Source: Tyto alba
Taxonomy: Eukaryota > Chordata > Aves > Strigiformes > Tytonidae
Assembly (NCBI RefSeq): GCF_018691265.1
Contig: NW_024881282.1
Location: 53,513,122 to 53,577,121, forward strand
DNA length: 64,000 nt
Direction of reading: 5' to 3'
How positions within the stretch are numbered: position 1 is the stretch's first letter; each line of letters starts with the position of its first letter. The notes under the pieces were generated by a model. The model was not told the origin of the DNA, did no database searches, and saw only the letters and a list, made by a program, of their open reading frames with translations. Of this stretch, positions 38,301-52,497 are shown one piece after another. Position numbers and translations under genes: made by a program.

Positions 38301-41300
38301 AACTATAAAGCAAATAGAAAGGAAATACTATGGCAAAAAAAAAAAAATTACAAGAACAAAACCAGGATTTGTCTCAGGAGGAAGGAATTATAATTGTTAT
38401 AAATGTCATATCAAATGCAACAGATAACTTACCTTCCACAAACAAATGCATTTGAGAGAATTCTACAAGGAACTGAATCCTATGTTAATGCTTTCCAGGT
38501 GTAAGACGATAGCTAGAAAACCACAGTAATGACAAGCCCATAACTATATCAGAATGAGAAGCTCTGATGGGCAATAATCTTCCCAGAATTGCCTCTCTTA
38601 ATTGCTCAGCTGGCCTAGCTTGATTTCTCTTATAATTTTCAATCTTAAAAGCATACCATCAACTTCAACTCAGCTGATGTCTAAGACATCACAAGGAGTC
38701 ACCCAGGTTAAGATCTGTGACTTTAAGGTTTTTTTTTTTTTCTGACATGTTAAAAACATCCTCCCCAACAAAAAATTAAAAAGCTCCTGGGGAATCAATG
38801 CTGTAGGAGAAAAACCACTCGGTGCAAAATGCACAGGGATCCAATGCCAAAAGAATGAAAAGCATTTCCCCCCTCTAACCTTTTGAGCTAAGTGATTCCC
38901 TCAAGGATTCACTGCTGTTGTTTCCACATATCTGCCATGATCTTGCACTGGCTGGTGGTCCTCAGAGCAGAGTGTGTGATGGACCCCCAGCTCAGAGCAG
39001 CCCTATTCCACACAGCCAAGTGCCCAGGGGTGCTACACTACTGTTCCCATCTCAGTGTTATTCTTCCTATCCCTCATGTCCTCTTCATTTTGTGCTCCAA
39101 AGACATGGTTGTCTATCTTGAAAGCTCATTTTCAGCACCCTACGCCTCATTCCCCTTCAATTTTCCTACTCATCTTCCTTGGGCTAATGGGGATGGAGAG
39201 AGTGTGAGAGAAGGCTTATACATGTAATTTCTTTCTGCCTGCCTGCTGCCAGCGAGTAAAGAAAGATGATAGGGCGTCTCTACTCTTGCTGCCATCATAT
39301 GTTGAGGAGGAGAGTGCTTTTGCTATTCTGTTCACACTGCAGAAGGGGGAGGAAAGGTGTTGAGATGATCACAGAATATCTTCTTTCCTTCTGACCTTAA
39401 CGAAGTCAGGCACAAGGGACCTAAGATCTACAGAGATTATCATACATCTCATTGTCAGAGCTCACAATCAATTCTCCTTCCTCAGCTGCTCCTCCCCATC
39501 ATGACTCTATTCAAGTTTCCTGCAGTTAATGTGCCTCCAAGCTACAGGTGCTCATCCGTCATGACTCACAAAGGCAGCCCTTATTAAAACAACATACAAT
39601 TAATACCACAGTGAACTTCTACATTGTCTTTATCAAAGTACTGTATAAGTGAGACAGCTACTGGTACACTGGTGCAGTGCCTGGGGAACTAAGACAGGCA
39701 TGGGCAGGAGAACTTGTCTCAGGTGCCACTGGAGGAAACAAGGGCACAGCATTGAAGAAATGGCTGAGTAGCAGGACAAGGAGCTGTGAGTGAGAGCAGA
39801 TTTCTGACACCAAAACCACCTCCTTCTGCCAGCTATAGGCTTGACCCCATAGCACACCGACAGACACAACGCCTGGTATTGATGGTAAAGGAAATCCAGG
39901 AGGAGTGAACAACGCGGGTATAGAGAGAACGCAAGACGCATTTACCCGCATACTAGTACTTTTGAAATAGCTCATTTAAAAGCTCTGCTGAGGGTCTGAA
40001 TACTAATAACTTCCTCCTGCTTCCTAAGGAAAACGTTTTGTTCTAGGTGTCAAGAAGCCCATTTCTACAATACAAATATGCAGACATCTGTAGAATGAAG
40101 AGAGGAAATTGTGTGCAACACTGCCTTCAGCGTGCAAAACAAACATCTGCATAGTCACAAGCAGTTTATTGTTCAAGTTCAAAAGCAGGAGAGCCTTACA
40201 GCTGTCTACATCAACTTCCAGCAGCTGGGGCCATAAGAGGAAATAAGTGCTACTGTTGAGGAGAGTGCAAAAGGTTCCATCACAGAAGGCAAAGTCCCTA
40301 AAAACAAGAAAGAAAGAAAAATGTATATATTAAAAAAAAAAAAAAATGACACAACTAGACCATAGTAATGTAAAAATATCAGAAGTATGAAAAGCTGCTG
40401 TAAATTGTCTAGCAGCATTTCAACCAATCTACATTTACAGTATGATTTGCTTGTAATTTGTAACTTTTCTCATCTTTGAAGGCTACAAAATGAAGCCGTA
40501 GCTATTCTGCTGTATTATCTTGGCTGCAAGTCTAAAATTCTAACTCCAGAAATTTAAATGGTGCTTTTGAATAGTAAGAAGTTGCTTTATCATTTTCTGC
40601 TTCCTGTCTGAAAAACGCTATCTGATCTGGAAAGTAGTTGATGCATATATTGGTGAGATGAAAAGCAGCAGTTAAAGGCAATTCTGGTTTATAAATAAAA
40701 TTTATTATTAAACTGCCCCCCTGAAACTTTTCAACTTGTTTGAAGAAACTCAGCACAGTGACTGCATTTTATAGAATGGAAAAAGTATTGTGGAAAATCC
40801 CTAAGTTAAAGTTCAAATCCTCAGACTCAAAGAAATCAAGCCTTTTGTGACTCTTGATTAAAAAGTGCCTCTAAAATGCAGGGCAACACTCTCATTGCCT
40901 CACAAAAAGGAAAAACATATTTGCTTTAAAAGTAGATGGACATTTTTCTGATTGCAAGCCTACCTGGTGACTTGCACTATAGCGGGCAGCAGACTTGCAA
41001 GGTTAAGCTCCTAGGTCATTGTGCCTCTTTACTAAGCGTGTTGTTGGACAAATAAACTTCCTGTTCACTTACTTCCAAATCCATTGCATCTTTACCTCAT
41101 AAAACTCTTACGTATTTTTTCAGTCATCAGGGTATGTAATAAGAGATATTACTATATAACTTTAGAAACTGTGACTTTTTGTAGAGATCTACAACTTAAG
41201 ACTAGTCAAGGCTCAGGAGTGTTGGAACAACAGACAAAAAACAAGGTGGTTGAAAAGACATCAGAATACATTTTTTCTTAGAAAATCTTGACCTCACTAT

Positions 41301-44300
41301 ACATAACACAGGAGAAGGCTGATTCATTCAGAGCTTTTAAAATTACATTATCAAAATACTCTGTTCTGATTTCTTTCAAATTTTATGTTGAAATTTGACC
41401 AGCTGTACAAGGATCTTGTTCAATACAATACAAGGCAGAATTGCCTGATCTTACTGCAGTGTGGATATTTATTTCCACAGATGCTGATATGATGAATAAG
41501 AAAGAGAAAACATCCAGGATTCTGGACTACTTTACAGTAAAACTAGGATAAAGCCCTGATCTCGATTTTCACAGTCATCAAGCTGAATAAGTTCAATGTC
41601 TCTTAAGAGTTACATCATTTACAGCTGCATATATGACATCCAAATCTATCAGTCTTGCACATCATTATGGAGACAGTTGCCTTAACTTGTACCTGTGCAG
41701 AGCAAGGCAGCACCACTCTAAATCTTAGTAATTACAAAAGAAGAGTCATGTTCACTACAACTTCTCTTGAAGGAAGGTGCCCTGGATTTCCAGAATGAGA
41801 ATCAATCAGATAAGTATCTTTCACCACATAGCCTAGGCACATGGACATGAAGCTTTATCTATGAATTCCCCCTTCCAAAACTAATAATGTTGTTCATCGT
41901 TTGACCAAGACACTTCCCACCCTCTTCTCCCTCGACAGAAAAAGTAAAAGCTTTTCCATAGATTTTTTTTGCACATAAGTGTTGTGAAGCATCTGTGAAT
42001 TCTCTATGGTGAAAGCTATTATATAGTGCTCTGACAGATGCCTTCAGGAAAGGTAAATCCAGAAAGCATTATCAACAGTTCAGAAGCATAGGAGTGTTAT
42101 GGATTTACAGTGTGTACAAACTAGATGCTTTAATATCTTTAGCCAACATACTTCCACATATCTAATATACAGGGTGTTGAAAGCAACAGTGGCAGAAGTA
42201 AAACTGTTAACATGGAGTAAGGATTCTAATTCAGCTCATTATCAGCACACAGCACTTCCTAGGAGGCTGGCTAGGAGAAAGCATGACTGGAAACATATCT
42301 AATTAAGAGGCTGAAGAACACCTATTTAACTATCAGTCAGCTGTGAAGAATTAAATGGCTAACCCTATCAGAAAAGAGGAGATAATGGACAGTACAAGTG
42401 GTTTTCAGATAGGCTTGAGAGCAGTGGTCTGGTGCTTAAGTTTCTGTCAGGTTCCCAGTGTATGGCAGGTCTGGCTGGAAACCCTAAGGTGCAAAAGAAG
42501 CTCATTCTCTTCTATGACTTCTGTCTCTGGTTTTGCAATACTCGAATCATACAGATGAAGTTCCAGAAGCTTTTCACTTCTGAAATGCAAACTGCAACTA
42601 TCTAAACTTAAAATGCCGCCTCTGGATTTCTTTTTTAACTGTAGCAGAAATTTTGGGACCACCCACACTGACTGCTACAGCTGACCCAAATATCCTGGGC
42701 GCTCAGTCACCTGCCCGCATGTGTACAGTTCCAGGGAAGTGCTGTGGGCTAGGCTGCAGTGGAACAAGCCACTTTTAGGTCTTTTTCCAGGAAGTAAATG
42801 CTATGGAAGACATCTGACAACCCTCAGAAGCAGAGCCAGGTTTTTAATCAAAAACCTTTGGGTCTTTCACCCCCGAAGAGTCCAAACTCTGCATCATCAG
42901 CATTTTACTAATAGCATTTCTGCTGGTGGATGAGTAAATCCTCTTGGTAGAACAATACAACTAACCTGAGTGTGAAAGCATAAAAACTACTTTTCAGATC
43001 AAGAAAAGCAGGAATCGGTAAATGCAAACTTGCTGAAAGCCGCCCATCTGGAGTGTGATATTTGCTGGTGTGTAACTTATGTTTTACAATAATACACTTA
43101 GAAAAATTGAGATCTATTTTTATGCCGCTACTCTTGCAGTGAGACTGTACCAGCTACATCAGAAACACAGGGTTCGGCACAGAGAACTAGCTTTTCAATG
43201 AACTAACATAGCCAAAACTACACCACCACATTTCCTAGCAACCATTCAATATTCATATGCACTGTTAATATACTGCACCTGGAAGCAACAATCTCTGAAG
43301 TAAAATTGCATTTTTTCCAGTCAAGTGAAAATAATGTACAGTCACTGCTATGATAACAGGTCTAATCATTTCCTTAGGCTGTCTCCATTCTCCATATGTT
43401 GGCTGTGCATAATTCATAGGATGTGCCATATGCTGTCTGAAGCAAGTGTCCCTATAAGTGTTTGTGGTTCTACTCGAAGGCATGTCTTCATAAATTACAT
43501 TGTGATATATTTGACATTTTAAAAAACAAACAGGGAAAACAACTCAGTGAAACATAATCTGCTTAAAGTTTACCACTTAGCCATTTGTTGAACATTCAAG
43601 TGATTAGCTCACCAAAGTACATTGTTTTTTCAGTGCACACAGACTGCTTCTGCTGGCATCAATTTCAAAGGCAAGAAACAATTTAGCTGGCTCTCAAAAT
43701 AAGGACTTGGTCCGGCAACTCCTTACAGACACAGATAGCCTCTACTGACTTCCCAGAGCCTAAGCACACAAACTAGCATTAGTCACTTGAGCAAAGGGTG
43801 GCAGAATTAGACTTTCCACTAGTCACAGCCTTGCAGTAGACAACCTCCCTGTACAACTCAGGTTTCCTGTTTCCTGACAGTCCTTGAAGCTCCAATGACT
43901 TTTCTGACTCCCAGCTGGCCTCCCTGCAGCATCTCCAATAATTTTTAGGGAAGCAAAGTTCAAAAGATAAGCAGCTGTGGAGCAAAGACAAGAGTATTGG
44001 TCAAAATAACAGGATGACAAACAACAGGATCTCTCAAGAGAGCGTCATTGTTTGGAGAGGGGAAGCAAATGGTGAAAAGTATAGGCAAGGGCAGAGGAAA
44101 GGAAAAAATAAAAGTGGAAGTGATGAAACCTGTTTGCTTCTGTCTCCTGATAGTTAATGAAAGATGAGCTAATTAGCACATCCCTCAGTTAGAGCGGGAA
44201 TAAAACCTCCCTTCTACAGACAGCTATGTATATTGTGAAAGCTTACAGGAGCATCCCGTCTTTCAGACTGCTGACCATCTGATCCATGTGGCTGAGATCT

Positions 44301-45783
44301 GCCTGCCAGTCCAAAAGGTGCTGGAGAGAGGAGAGCAGGCAGCTGGGCGGACAGACACAGCGAGATATCGTGGTACATGTTTCCCTGGGAAAACAGGCTG
44401 AAAATCTGAAGGATAAGGGAACGCAAACAAGCATGTTCCTCTTATACTGAGTTTAAGCAAATTACCTTCTGATGCTTTTAAGAGGGAAATGGGAACTGCC
44501 TAGAAAAGAGAGGCAAACTGGAATGTTGATGGGTAGCTTTGTGTATTTAAGAACTCAAAATTTTAAGATACCTTCTCAAAATGCCAGCATAACTGTGTTG
44601 GTAAAATCCCAATATATTGAGGAAGTCAGAAAAGCAAGCATGAACTTAAACTCTGAAGTGATGCACATTTTCTAAGCCATAATTTATTTCTGATGCTCAC
44701 AGCAGTAGTGTCATCAAAACCCACTGGCAGTCACCACAACAAACTTTCATGCATAATATAAAAATTTCTTACATAGCTATGACCCTGTGAAGAGTCATAC
44801 ATTTCCAGCATGAATAACACGAACAGTCATATTGGCACCAGCAGGACTACAGGCACTTACAGTGAAACATAAGCTCACTTTTCAGATAGTCAATGACTCA
44901 GAAAAGCCTGACCCCCACAAAAATGAGAAGGGCATGACCCCTAAGTCCAGTGCAAGAAGAGTGTGCTCCAGACCATAAACAGGAATATTTGAGTTTTAAC
45001 AGAACCATGTGTCAATATGAAGCAATGAGAGTAAAAAGGACCATATGCCCAAGTGCCCCAGGCAGCACTATGTTTACATTTTTATATAAAAAGTCAAGTA
45101 AATAAAACAAGAATAATTAAAATAGTAATGGTTTCTTTTGTTGAAAGTTTACCTTTAAGAAGAGGAAACTTTTCCATGCATTTGGATTTAGTTAACCTTA
45201 GATAGATCACCTAAGCCTCTCAGTTTTCATGTATGCAGAAACACTTGTAAAATCCAAGACAAGCAAATCAGAGACACAACAGTCTTGCAAAAGGCACTAC
45301 TGACAGTTCAGTATAAATCCAGTGCATTATTTCTTCAATATTTCAAAGGTAGTTTCAGCTCTTGCTGTGTTTTGATGTTTTTTTTTTTATTTAAGCAGAG
45401 CTATGAATTATTATTAGATTAAAATTATTAAATTCAGAAAACAATGAAAACCAAAGCCAAGACAGACCTACAAGAATGGAGAGACCACTGTTCACTTAAG
45501 ATCCAATTTTGTTTCAACGAAACTAAAGCAAGTTTTACTGCTGACTCTGCTGAAGGAAGCATCAGGTCCTCACTTGTGGTTCTTCACCTTCAAGCCTTGT
45601 ACAGACACAAGTTTAACTTCATAAAGTCTAGTAACACCCAGAACTAGGTCTTGTCTCTGGCCATCAAGACTACAATTGTCATTACTTTTCTTTTTCCTAG
45701 TCAAAAAGTAATAAGAAAGGAGATTCAGGATCATAGATGTGAACACAACAGTTACTATCAACCAACAGTATGCTCTTTGAAAC

Positions 45784-45814
45784 TGTATTTTGTCTTCCTA
45801 AAAGACAAAATACA
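45784..45814. repeat. Perfect inverted repeat: 13-bp stem, 5-nt loop
   Basis: The left arm tgtattttgtctt (45784-45796) and right arm aagacaaaataca (45802-45814) are exact reverse complements around the loop cctaa. The stem does not extend further on either side. It would form a short hairpin in RNA from either strand. It is too short for a typical microRNA precursor and is not next to a recognised gene end. Confidence 0.92.
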
Positions 45815-46599
45815 CTTACACTTGAACATTTGCTTTCTAATAAAGGCAAGTTGAACTGTTTAAATTTGTCATCTGGCATCAGCAACTGGAAAAAAATTCA
45901 TATAAACAACAGCCCTGCTCCTGTGGTTACCATCTCAGGTATGAGGAAGCAGCACAGCCACAGTCACCTTAGGGACTGCTGTTGAATACAATCAGAGATA
46001 TTAAAACTGGAAAAGGAAACAGTCTCAAATAGCTTCTAGAAGTCACTGATTTTTACCAGGTAGGAGCTGATACTGCACAGGAAATGACTAACACACTTCA
46101 AAGAGTTCAGCTATAACTGGAGAATCATGAAGCCCATCACAGAAGCTCTAAGTATGGTGTTACGCGTCAGCATAGAAGTTCCTAATTCTACTGTTGTGGT
46201 GGGCCATACAGCCTTTAGCAGGATAAAGAGGTGAAACATGGTGGGCTCCATCTTACAGCAAGCTCAGTCATTCATGTGTCTGCAGAACATGTTACCTTAA
46301 TCCTTGCTGCAGGTCATTCCCTGTGAGTACCGGAGTTAAAAGGCATACTTGACTCTGGCCACAAGTACATGCTTCTGCCATTAAATCCATACCTCCTCCC
46401 TGCTCAGGGCCAGAGAGCTCCAGGAGGGAGCTTGGAAATGAACAGCCTGTTGCCATCAGAGTAACCTGTGTAGCTGCCTCCCAGCTGCTGTTTTTCCTGA
46501 GTATCCTGCAGTTATTGTCAGTTTTCATGGAAATGTGCTCCTCATCACCTTCTTTCCCGAGGCACCTAGGCTGCCTTTCCCTTTCGTATCATCAGGACA

Positions 46600-46838
46600 C
46601 CAGGGGAATTTCAGGCTGGATATTAGGAATAAGTTCTTCACTGAAAGGGTGGTCAAGCACTGTAACAAGCTCCCCAAGAAAGTGGTTATGGTCCCAAGCT
46701 TGTCGGTGGTCAAGAAGTGTTTGGACAATGTGCTTAGATATATGGTTTTACTTTTAGGTTGATCTGTGTGGAGTCAGGAGTTAGACTTGGTGATCCTCAT
46801 GGGTCCCTTCCAACTCAGGATATTCTGTGATTCTATAA
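46600..46838 (+). mobile_element. CR1 LINE 3' fragment
   Basis: On the plus strand a frame gives [40 protein letters not shown] and VLRYMV, the C terminus of CR1 ORF2. It is followed by the typical 3' UTR words (gtgtggagtcaggagttaga, gggtcccttccaactcagga) and the tail tattctgtgattctata ending near 46836. The copy is about 240 bp and heavily 5'-truncated. It is inserted antisense to SRGAP1 and belongs to a CR1 subfamily different from the copy at 17.8 kb. The exact left border is uncertain by about 20 bp. Confidence 0.93.
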
Positions 46839-47925
46839 ATGGCAATGACTCAAAAGGACTGTCTTAATTTCTGTTATGTGACAGAGTCAGGGCTGGGTGC
46901 TTTTATCAGAACAGCTAATCCAACCTGCACTATGCTCCTGGCTTGACTCTGAGAAAGTGAGTAGAAAAGAATATACCACAGCAGCCTCATGAAGAAAATA
47001 TGGGACTTCTGTTGTACTGTACAACAGGCCAGCTTGATATCTCATTTATTAAACTGCAGACAAGAATAATTAAGTTTTCTTGATGCAAATCAGTGAGAGA
47101 CTTTTCTAGAGGACGCTAATACTTATACAAGAAGCCTGATTTCACTGAAACCCCCTGGAAGATTTCTACTACATTTTGTAATGAGACAGAAGTTTTTGCC
47201 TAGTTCTGTCAATTGGAAAAAAATGATAGCTCACCTGAATTGCCAGTGCCCCCTGCGAAGAGCACCTTTGATAGGTGCCCCAATACTGACAGCATCTTGA
47301 CTTTATTTTTTTTAATGAGATTTGTGAATATCATTCAATAGCCTAACTCTTTTCACTTGAGAGGACTACAAACTCTTTTTCTTTCAAAGTAGGTTTTGAG
47401 TGTAAAAGATTTGGTGCGATATTTCTATTCCAGGGTAATGTTCTTCAGTATCAAGTGTATACTTAAATAAGAAAGCTAAGTGTATAAAGTTTATTTCCAT
47501 AGCACAAAAGAAGCTAGCTGTCATCCTCTTTTTTTTTTTTTTTTGAAGATGTGCATGATTTAATAATTGAAGTAGATAAAATTATTTTATTCCTTAAGCA
47601 TAAAAGCTCCCAGAAACCCCAGCTGAGAAGGAACCCCACTGTGCTAAACCATGTGCAAATACAGAATAACACACAACATTCCCCTCAAGTATACCATAAC
47701 CAGGATGACAAAGGAAGTACCATCCCTGCTTTACATTGTTCAAGCCATACATGAAAGCTGAGAAAGCAATACAGATCTGCAGAGATACTTAACCACAACA
47801 TGGTATCTGCCTTCAGCCAAGGTCAGGATCAAAATGAGGTCTTCCCTCAGTGCTCTAGTAACTCTCACAAAGTATGAGCTCCTTCACACCTTTTCCCCTT
47901 GTACTTCCAGCCCACTTTCCCCTCC

Positions 47926-47950
47926 TCCCCCCCCTTTTTTTTTTTTTTTA
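47926..47950. repeat. C/T-rich tract
   Basis: A C-rich stretch (cctcctccccccccc) runs directly into about 15 T. A separate T run of about 16 lies at 47529-47544. On the plus strand this resembles a splice polypyrimidine tract, but no coding exon follows. Confidence 0.8.
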
Positions 47951-50900
47951 ATTGTAGCCCGCTAATGAGTTATTTGTCATTTTGGGGTCACCAGCAGTTC
48001 AACTCAAAGTGGCCAAGTGCCTCATTAAATTATTCCCTACTTACCACTGACATATCATACATTTCATTGTGATTTTGTCACACTCTGTTCTAGCTGCAAG
48101 TGTTTAAATTTTTGTTCTGAGTGGCTTATTTTAATGGTTATTAATGTCCATTTTATTGGAGATGATGGAAGTAGTTTACCTGTAGAGGTACGTCTTAAAA
48201 AAATTCCAGTAGGTGCACAGAGACCACTCGTTGCTTTTTCGAAAACAGAAGTATCACATATTTTGCAAAGTAGCTACAAAGAAAACCACATTTTGTTGTC
48301 TGAGTTCAGCACACTTATTAGATACGCCATGATAGGACCATATTCTGCCCCTGGAGTAACAAATATATCAATATATCAGCCATGATTCAAAAGACGGATA
48401 ATACAAGCTGTGAAATAAGTGATACACAATAAAGCTATGAATAGTAAGAAAGCTGCTATTCAGAAAAATAGTAAAGGCGTTGCAGCATAAGCCAGTTGAG
48501 ACCCCATAACTCAGCATTGTCTAATAGAGCAGTTATTGTATATCTTAACGCTGAAATTCAATAGGGCTGTGGGAAGAGCAAACACGGAAGCAACACAATG
48601 GGTTCCCAGATAAGGATACTTAAGTGTACTCCTGAAATACAATGGGCCAAGCTGTTAGCTTCAAGGAATTGATTTCCTCTGTCTCCAACTGGTGCAAATC
48701 TTGCTTTGCAAGAGCTACACAACCAGGCCAAAGACTTACCGACAGGATAAACAGCACCTTTGCAGCAAAGGCTGGATGAGTTACCAGGGATTTCCCAGAG
48801 TCTCAGCTCTCCCAGAAACAAGGTAGCAAAGAGGGAAGCTCCAAAGAAGGATCTGAGCTCATCCAGGGTTGGCGAAACATTTAGTAAACATGCACCGCAT
48901 TTAAACCAATTTACTGTTTTCAAAGCTAAAGTTTATTTTGTACAGGTTTTGTTCTAAATCCAGCATGTCCTCGCTCCAAAAAAGAACAAAATTATACAGT
49001 TTAGGGAATAAATTAGGCTTGGTAAGGAAACCACAACCTATAATTGGTGGACTGAAACTCGGGGTACCACCTAAGAGTGGGAGAGTTGCAGGCTTCCTCC
49101 CTAAAAAGTGAGGGTTTGAGGTCTCCTGCTCAGACAGGACATAACTGCAGATGCCAGGAAGGCACTGGCAGGCTGCTGCCCACCCGGCAATCAAGGCACT
49201 AGCTACAGAAAGGTTTTTTGGGATGTGCATTCTGTGGTAGTCACTGCACTGTACAGCATCATCTCGGGCAAGCAAAATGAGCGTATGACCTGAATGATGT
49301 CTGCTGTAAATAGGTGCGGAGGTAAACTCACTAGTGAGATTTCAGTGGAAGCCCACGTGGTGAAAAGTGCTTGAGATACATCTTGTAAGTTCAAACAAAA
49401 GCAATTTTGCAAAGTCAAAACCTTCCCTGCTGTCATCAGAACAGGGAACATACAAATTATCTATGTAATTAATTCAGTTAAGTAGCTTATAATGTTTATA
49501 AATGATCCACTAAGGTGACATGACAGTCCAGTCCTTTTTAAATGCAGAATTACCATGTTTTCCCCATTAAGAATTGAGGCAGTAAAGAATCAAATACTTA
49601 AAAGATGAAGTTCACGAACCAACCCAATTCTTTTCATCTTGAGATTCCCTGAATCTTATAACCCTGACAAACAAATTGATGGCTTATGAATGAATTAGTG
49701 AAATGAAAGATTTATCTTCCTATGTTCTACGAGAAGACCATCATTTTGCAGAACATACTTCCAACCATCACCATCGGTAAAAATAAAAAAAATGTCTCTT
49801 AAGGAACAAGCATTTCCTCCTATTCTTGAGAGCAAACAGCATACTCTTACCCAATTCTGCATTCTTTTCATGAGCATTTTGTTATGAAGCTAAAATATTA
49901 AATGGTACATGATGTATTTCTCAGCAAATGCCATGATATTTATTTGCTTGGAATGGGCAGGGATACCATTATTAAATGCATATTATAGGCATTTATAGAA
50001 GTCTCATAAAAAGTTATTTCCTACTCTTGTGTTTTGCAATTCTACTATGAATACCCAAGGGGAACCAAACAATCCATCCCTCTTCGTCCAAACCTCAAAG
50101 CTCTGTAAATTACATAAAAGGTACTGAAAACTCAGATTATTTTTTTTCTCTTTTATAAATCAAAATTTAAGGTCAAATCAATTTCTTTCATTTGGTACAA
50201 AAGTTCAATATTAGAAACATTTTAATTTCCATAACAAAATCGATTCTTTCCTTGAAAACTTTCCAGTCATTCATTAAACTTGATTTAAGGTGGTGCATAA
50301 GAGCCTCATTAACTTGTTCTAAGCTGAAACTAAGATCAGCACAAAGCTAGCTAAGGATATCATATAATACAACTAAGATGGTGCTAGCAGAATCTGAAAG
50401 CCACAGAATTATGAGTTTTAAGGCAAAACTTAAAATAATAGGGTAGTTTGCTAATTTAAAACTAAGACATCCCTTGTAAACATTGACAGCTTTGAACTAT
50501 ACTGATTTTATTTTATTTTTTTTTAATGTATACCAAATATGAATAATTTAGGAATATAAGCATGAAATCCAGTGGAAAATGCCATAAATCCTTCAGTATT
50601 TTTCCTGCAACTGAAGGCATCATCAGGCATAGTTCTTAAAATGGGTACTTCTTTCTCTCTAGTGTTACACATCATCTTGACACGGGGCAAGTGATACAAC
50701 ACTAAGACATTTGATCTAGTGCATACTATAAGAATGCATTCTGCTTTCCTTTGTTGTTTTTCTCCTCTTACAACCTCCATCCCAAAGAAAGCAGATCTAT
50801 TCCAGCCCTCCAGGAACGCAGCATGGGCAGTCACTTGTTCCTACACAGACCTTCAATCCCTCTACCATCCTCTTGGCAACCTCGTCACTGCTCCTGGATG

Positions 50901-52482
50901 GGCTGGCCTCACCCAGACAGGTCACCCCTGCACAAAGCACTATGTGCCCACTGGAGCCGTGGGGACACGCGACTGCCATGGGTTCAGCCAGGCTGCAGCC
51001 AGCGGGGCCGCTCGGCGATGGCTCCCCAGAACTGCAAAACCCTGTCAGCTCATCGGGGCGTGTAAGCGGGGATCATGGAGGCAGAAGCAGAAGTGCCTCG
51101 GCATTCAAATAGCGTGGTGCCACCTCCCACCCTGTTTGCTAACAGCAGCACAGGTCACCTCAAAGACCCTCTTAGTAAAATCTTAAATCTAGCAGCCACC
51201 ACAGTGAGATCTCATTTATTCGAGAATTTAAAGGATGCCCCCACCACAGAACAAACCCCAATGACTTTTCTACCCATTTGTTTTCCACAGAGTTCATCAG
51301 GTCACAGACCAGTAGTGATATCAGTTCCAACACTAACAGCTGCTGCGTCCTTCCATTACTGCTAAATTTCATCAATACGAGCCAGGCCGACCAATCCAGG
51401 CTGCAGCCCAAAGAGGCTCATTTGGAAATGTTGCGTAAGAAATGAGCTGCTGGCCCCGCTGCTTCATTTCTGTTTATCCGCACAAATTAAAAAGTGTGGT
51501 CATGCATAAGTTAATCAATAGCAGAAAGCAGCTATCCTCACTTCTTACGCCGGTTGGCCTATTTATTGCTCTCAGTTTAAAAAGCAGCAATAAAAAGGTC
51601 ACAAAACAGAAGATGTGTCTGATGAGTGGAGGACGCGACTGGCTGGAGAGCGAGTCAGGGCGTGACGTCCATTGGTGTGCATTTCCCAGAACCCAAATAT
51701 AAAATTGGCAAAAGTTACAGATAAACCTCAAGCCAGCAATATACATTAAGACTTATTATAAGGCAATAGAGTGAAGCCCTGGACACAGCAAAATAAACTT
51801 GAAAAAAAGGAGGCAACTAGGAGGTATGAAGATGTAGATGTAAAGGTACTCTCTTTCAACAAAGCACTGTAGGAAAATAAAAAACAATGGAAAATCTCTG
51901 ACAGTGCCACCAAGGATATCATACCCACTATTTAAGTGCTTCTAGAGAAACAGGGCATTTGGATCCAGCAGTCACTCTTTCAAAAATCATGGAAAAATTG
52001 TCCCAGGATTTGCCAATTACACGTTTTGGATTTCTAGTATACTTTTTTTACTTAATATTTATAAGAGTATTGTGAAATACTTCCAATTTACAAGCTAAGA
52101 ATAAAACAAATACAAACAACAGATCCTTCAGCATATCTCCAAGCTTTGCATTTAACATCTCCGTGTCATGGTAGCTAAAACATAAATTTGTCAATGATAG
52201 CTAAATAACAGCATCTGCAGGAGGTGGCCATTTATACATTGAAAAAGTAAAGAAGCTGCAAGCTGTCAGACTGTCTAATATGCATTAAGTGTGTCCATCA
52301 CAACTACTTTTCACAGCCATTTGGTATCCTGACAGCTTACTCTGAGGTTTGAGATCATTACAATGTGAGCCCCATGCTAGCCTTATGTAATACTGTCTCT
52401 GTCTGTGTAACTTTTTTCAGCAATGAAGAATTACTTTATTCTAAAGCACGGTGTTCTTCATCCATTTAAAAAACATTGAAAT

Positions 52483-52497
52483 GGGGGGGGGGGGGGG
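52483..52497. repeat. G15 homopolymer run
   Basis: Fifteen consecutive G on the plus strand, flanked by unique AT-rich sequence; it reads as C15 in the SRGAP1 transcript. It is low-complexity sequence with no other feature nearby. Confidence 0.9.

Larger units (their letters stand above)
25586..46599 (-). other. SRGAP1: SRGAP1 intron 1, middle section
   Basis: This is long unique intron sequence. It contains the CpG-rich patch at 28.42-28.60 kb, a 23-bp near-perfect direct repeat at 28.27-28.32 kb, A/C-rich and T/A blocks (29.99-30.09, 30.70-30.74, 35.27-35.31, 36.70-36.72 kb) and the hairpin at 45.78 kb. Two minus-strand open frames of 137 and 118 codons lie end to end at 33436-32662. I recognised no exon, RNA gene or transposon between 26 and 46 kb. 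Confidence 0.8.

Noticed and set aside
48134..48385. 83-codon plus-strand frame with fairly protein-like composition
   Set aside because: No family recognised, no splice context seen, and the length is within chance expectation for this window.
50719..51186. 155-codon plus-strand frame, the longest ATG frame in the window
   Set aside because: It lies in a GC-rich patch where all frames are long; its composition is not that of a known protein and no splice or promoter context supports it.
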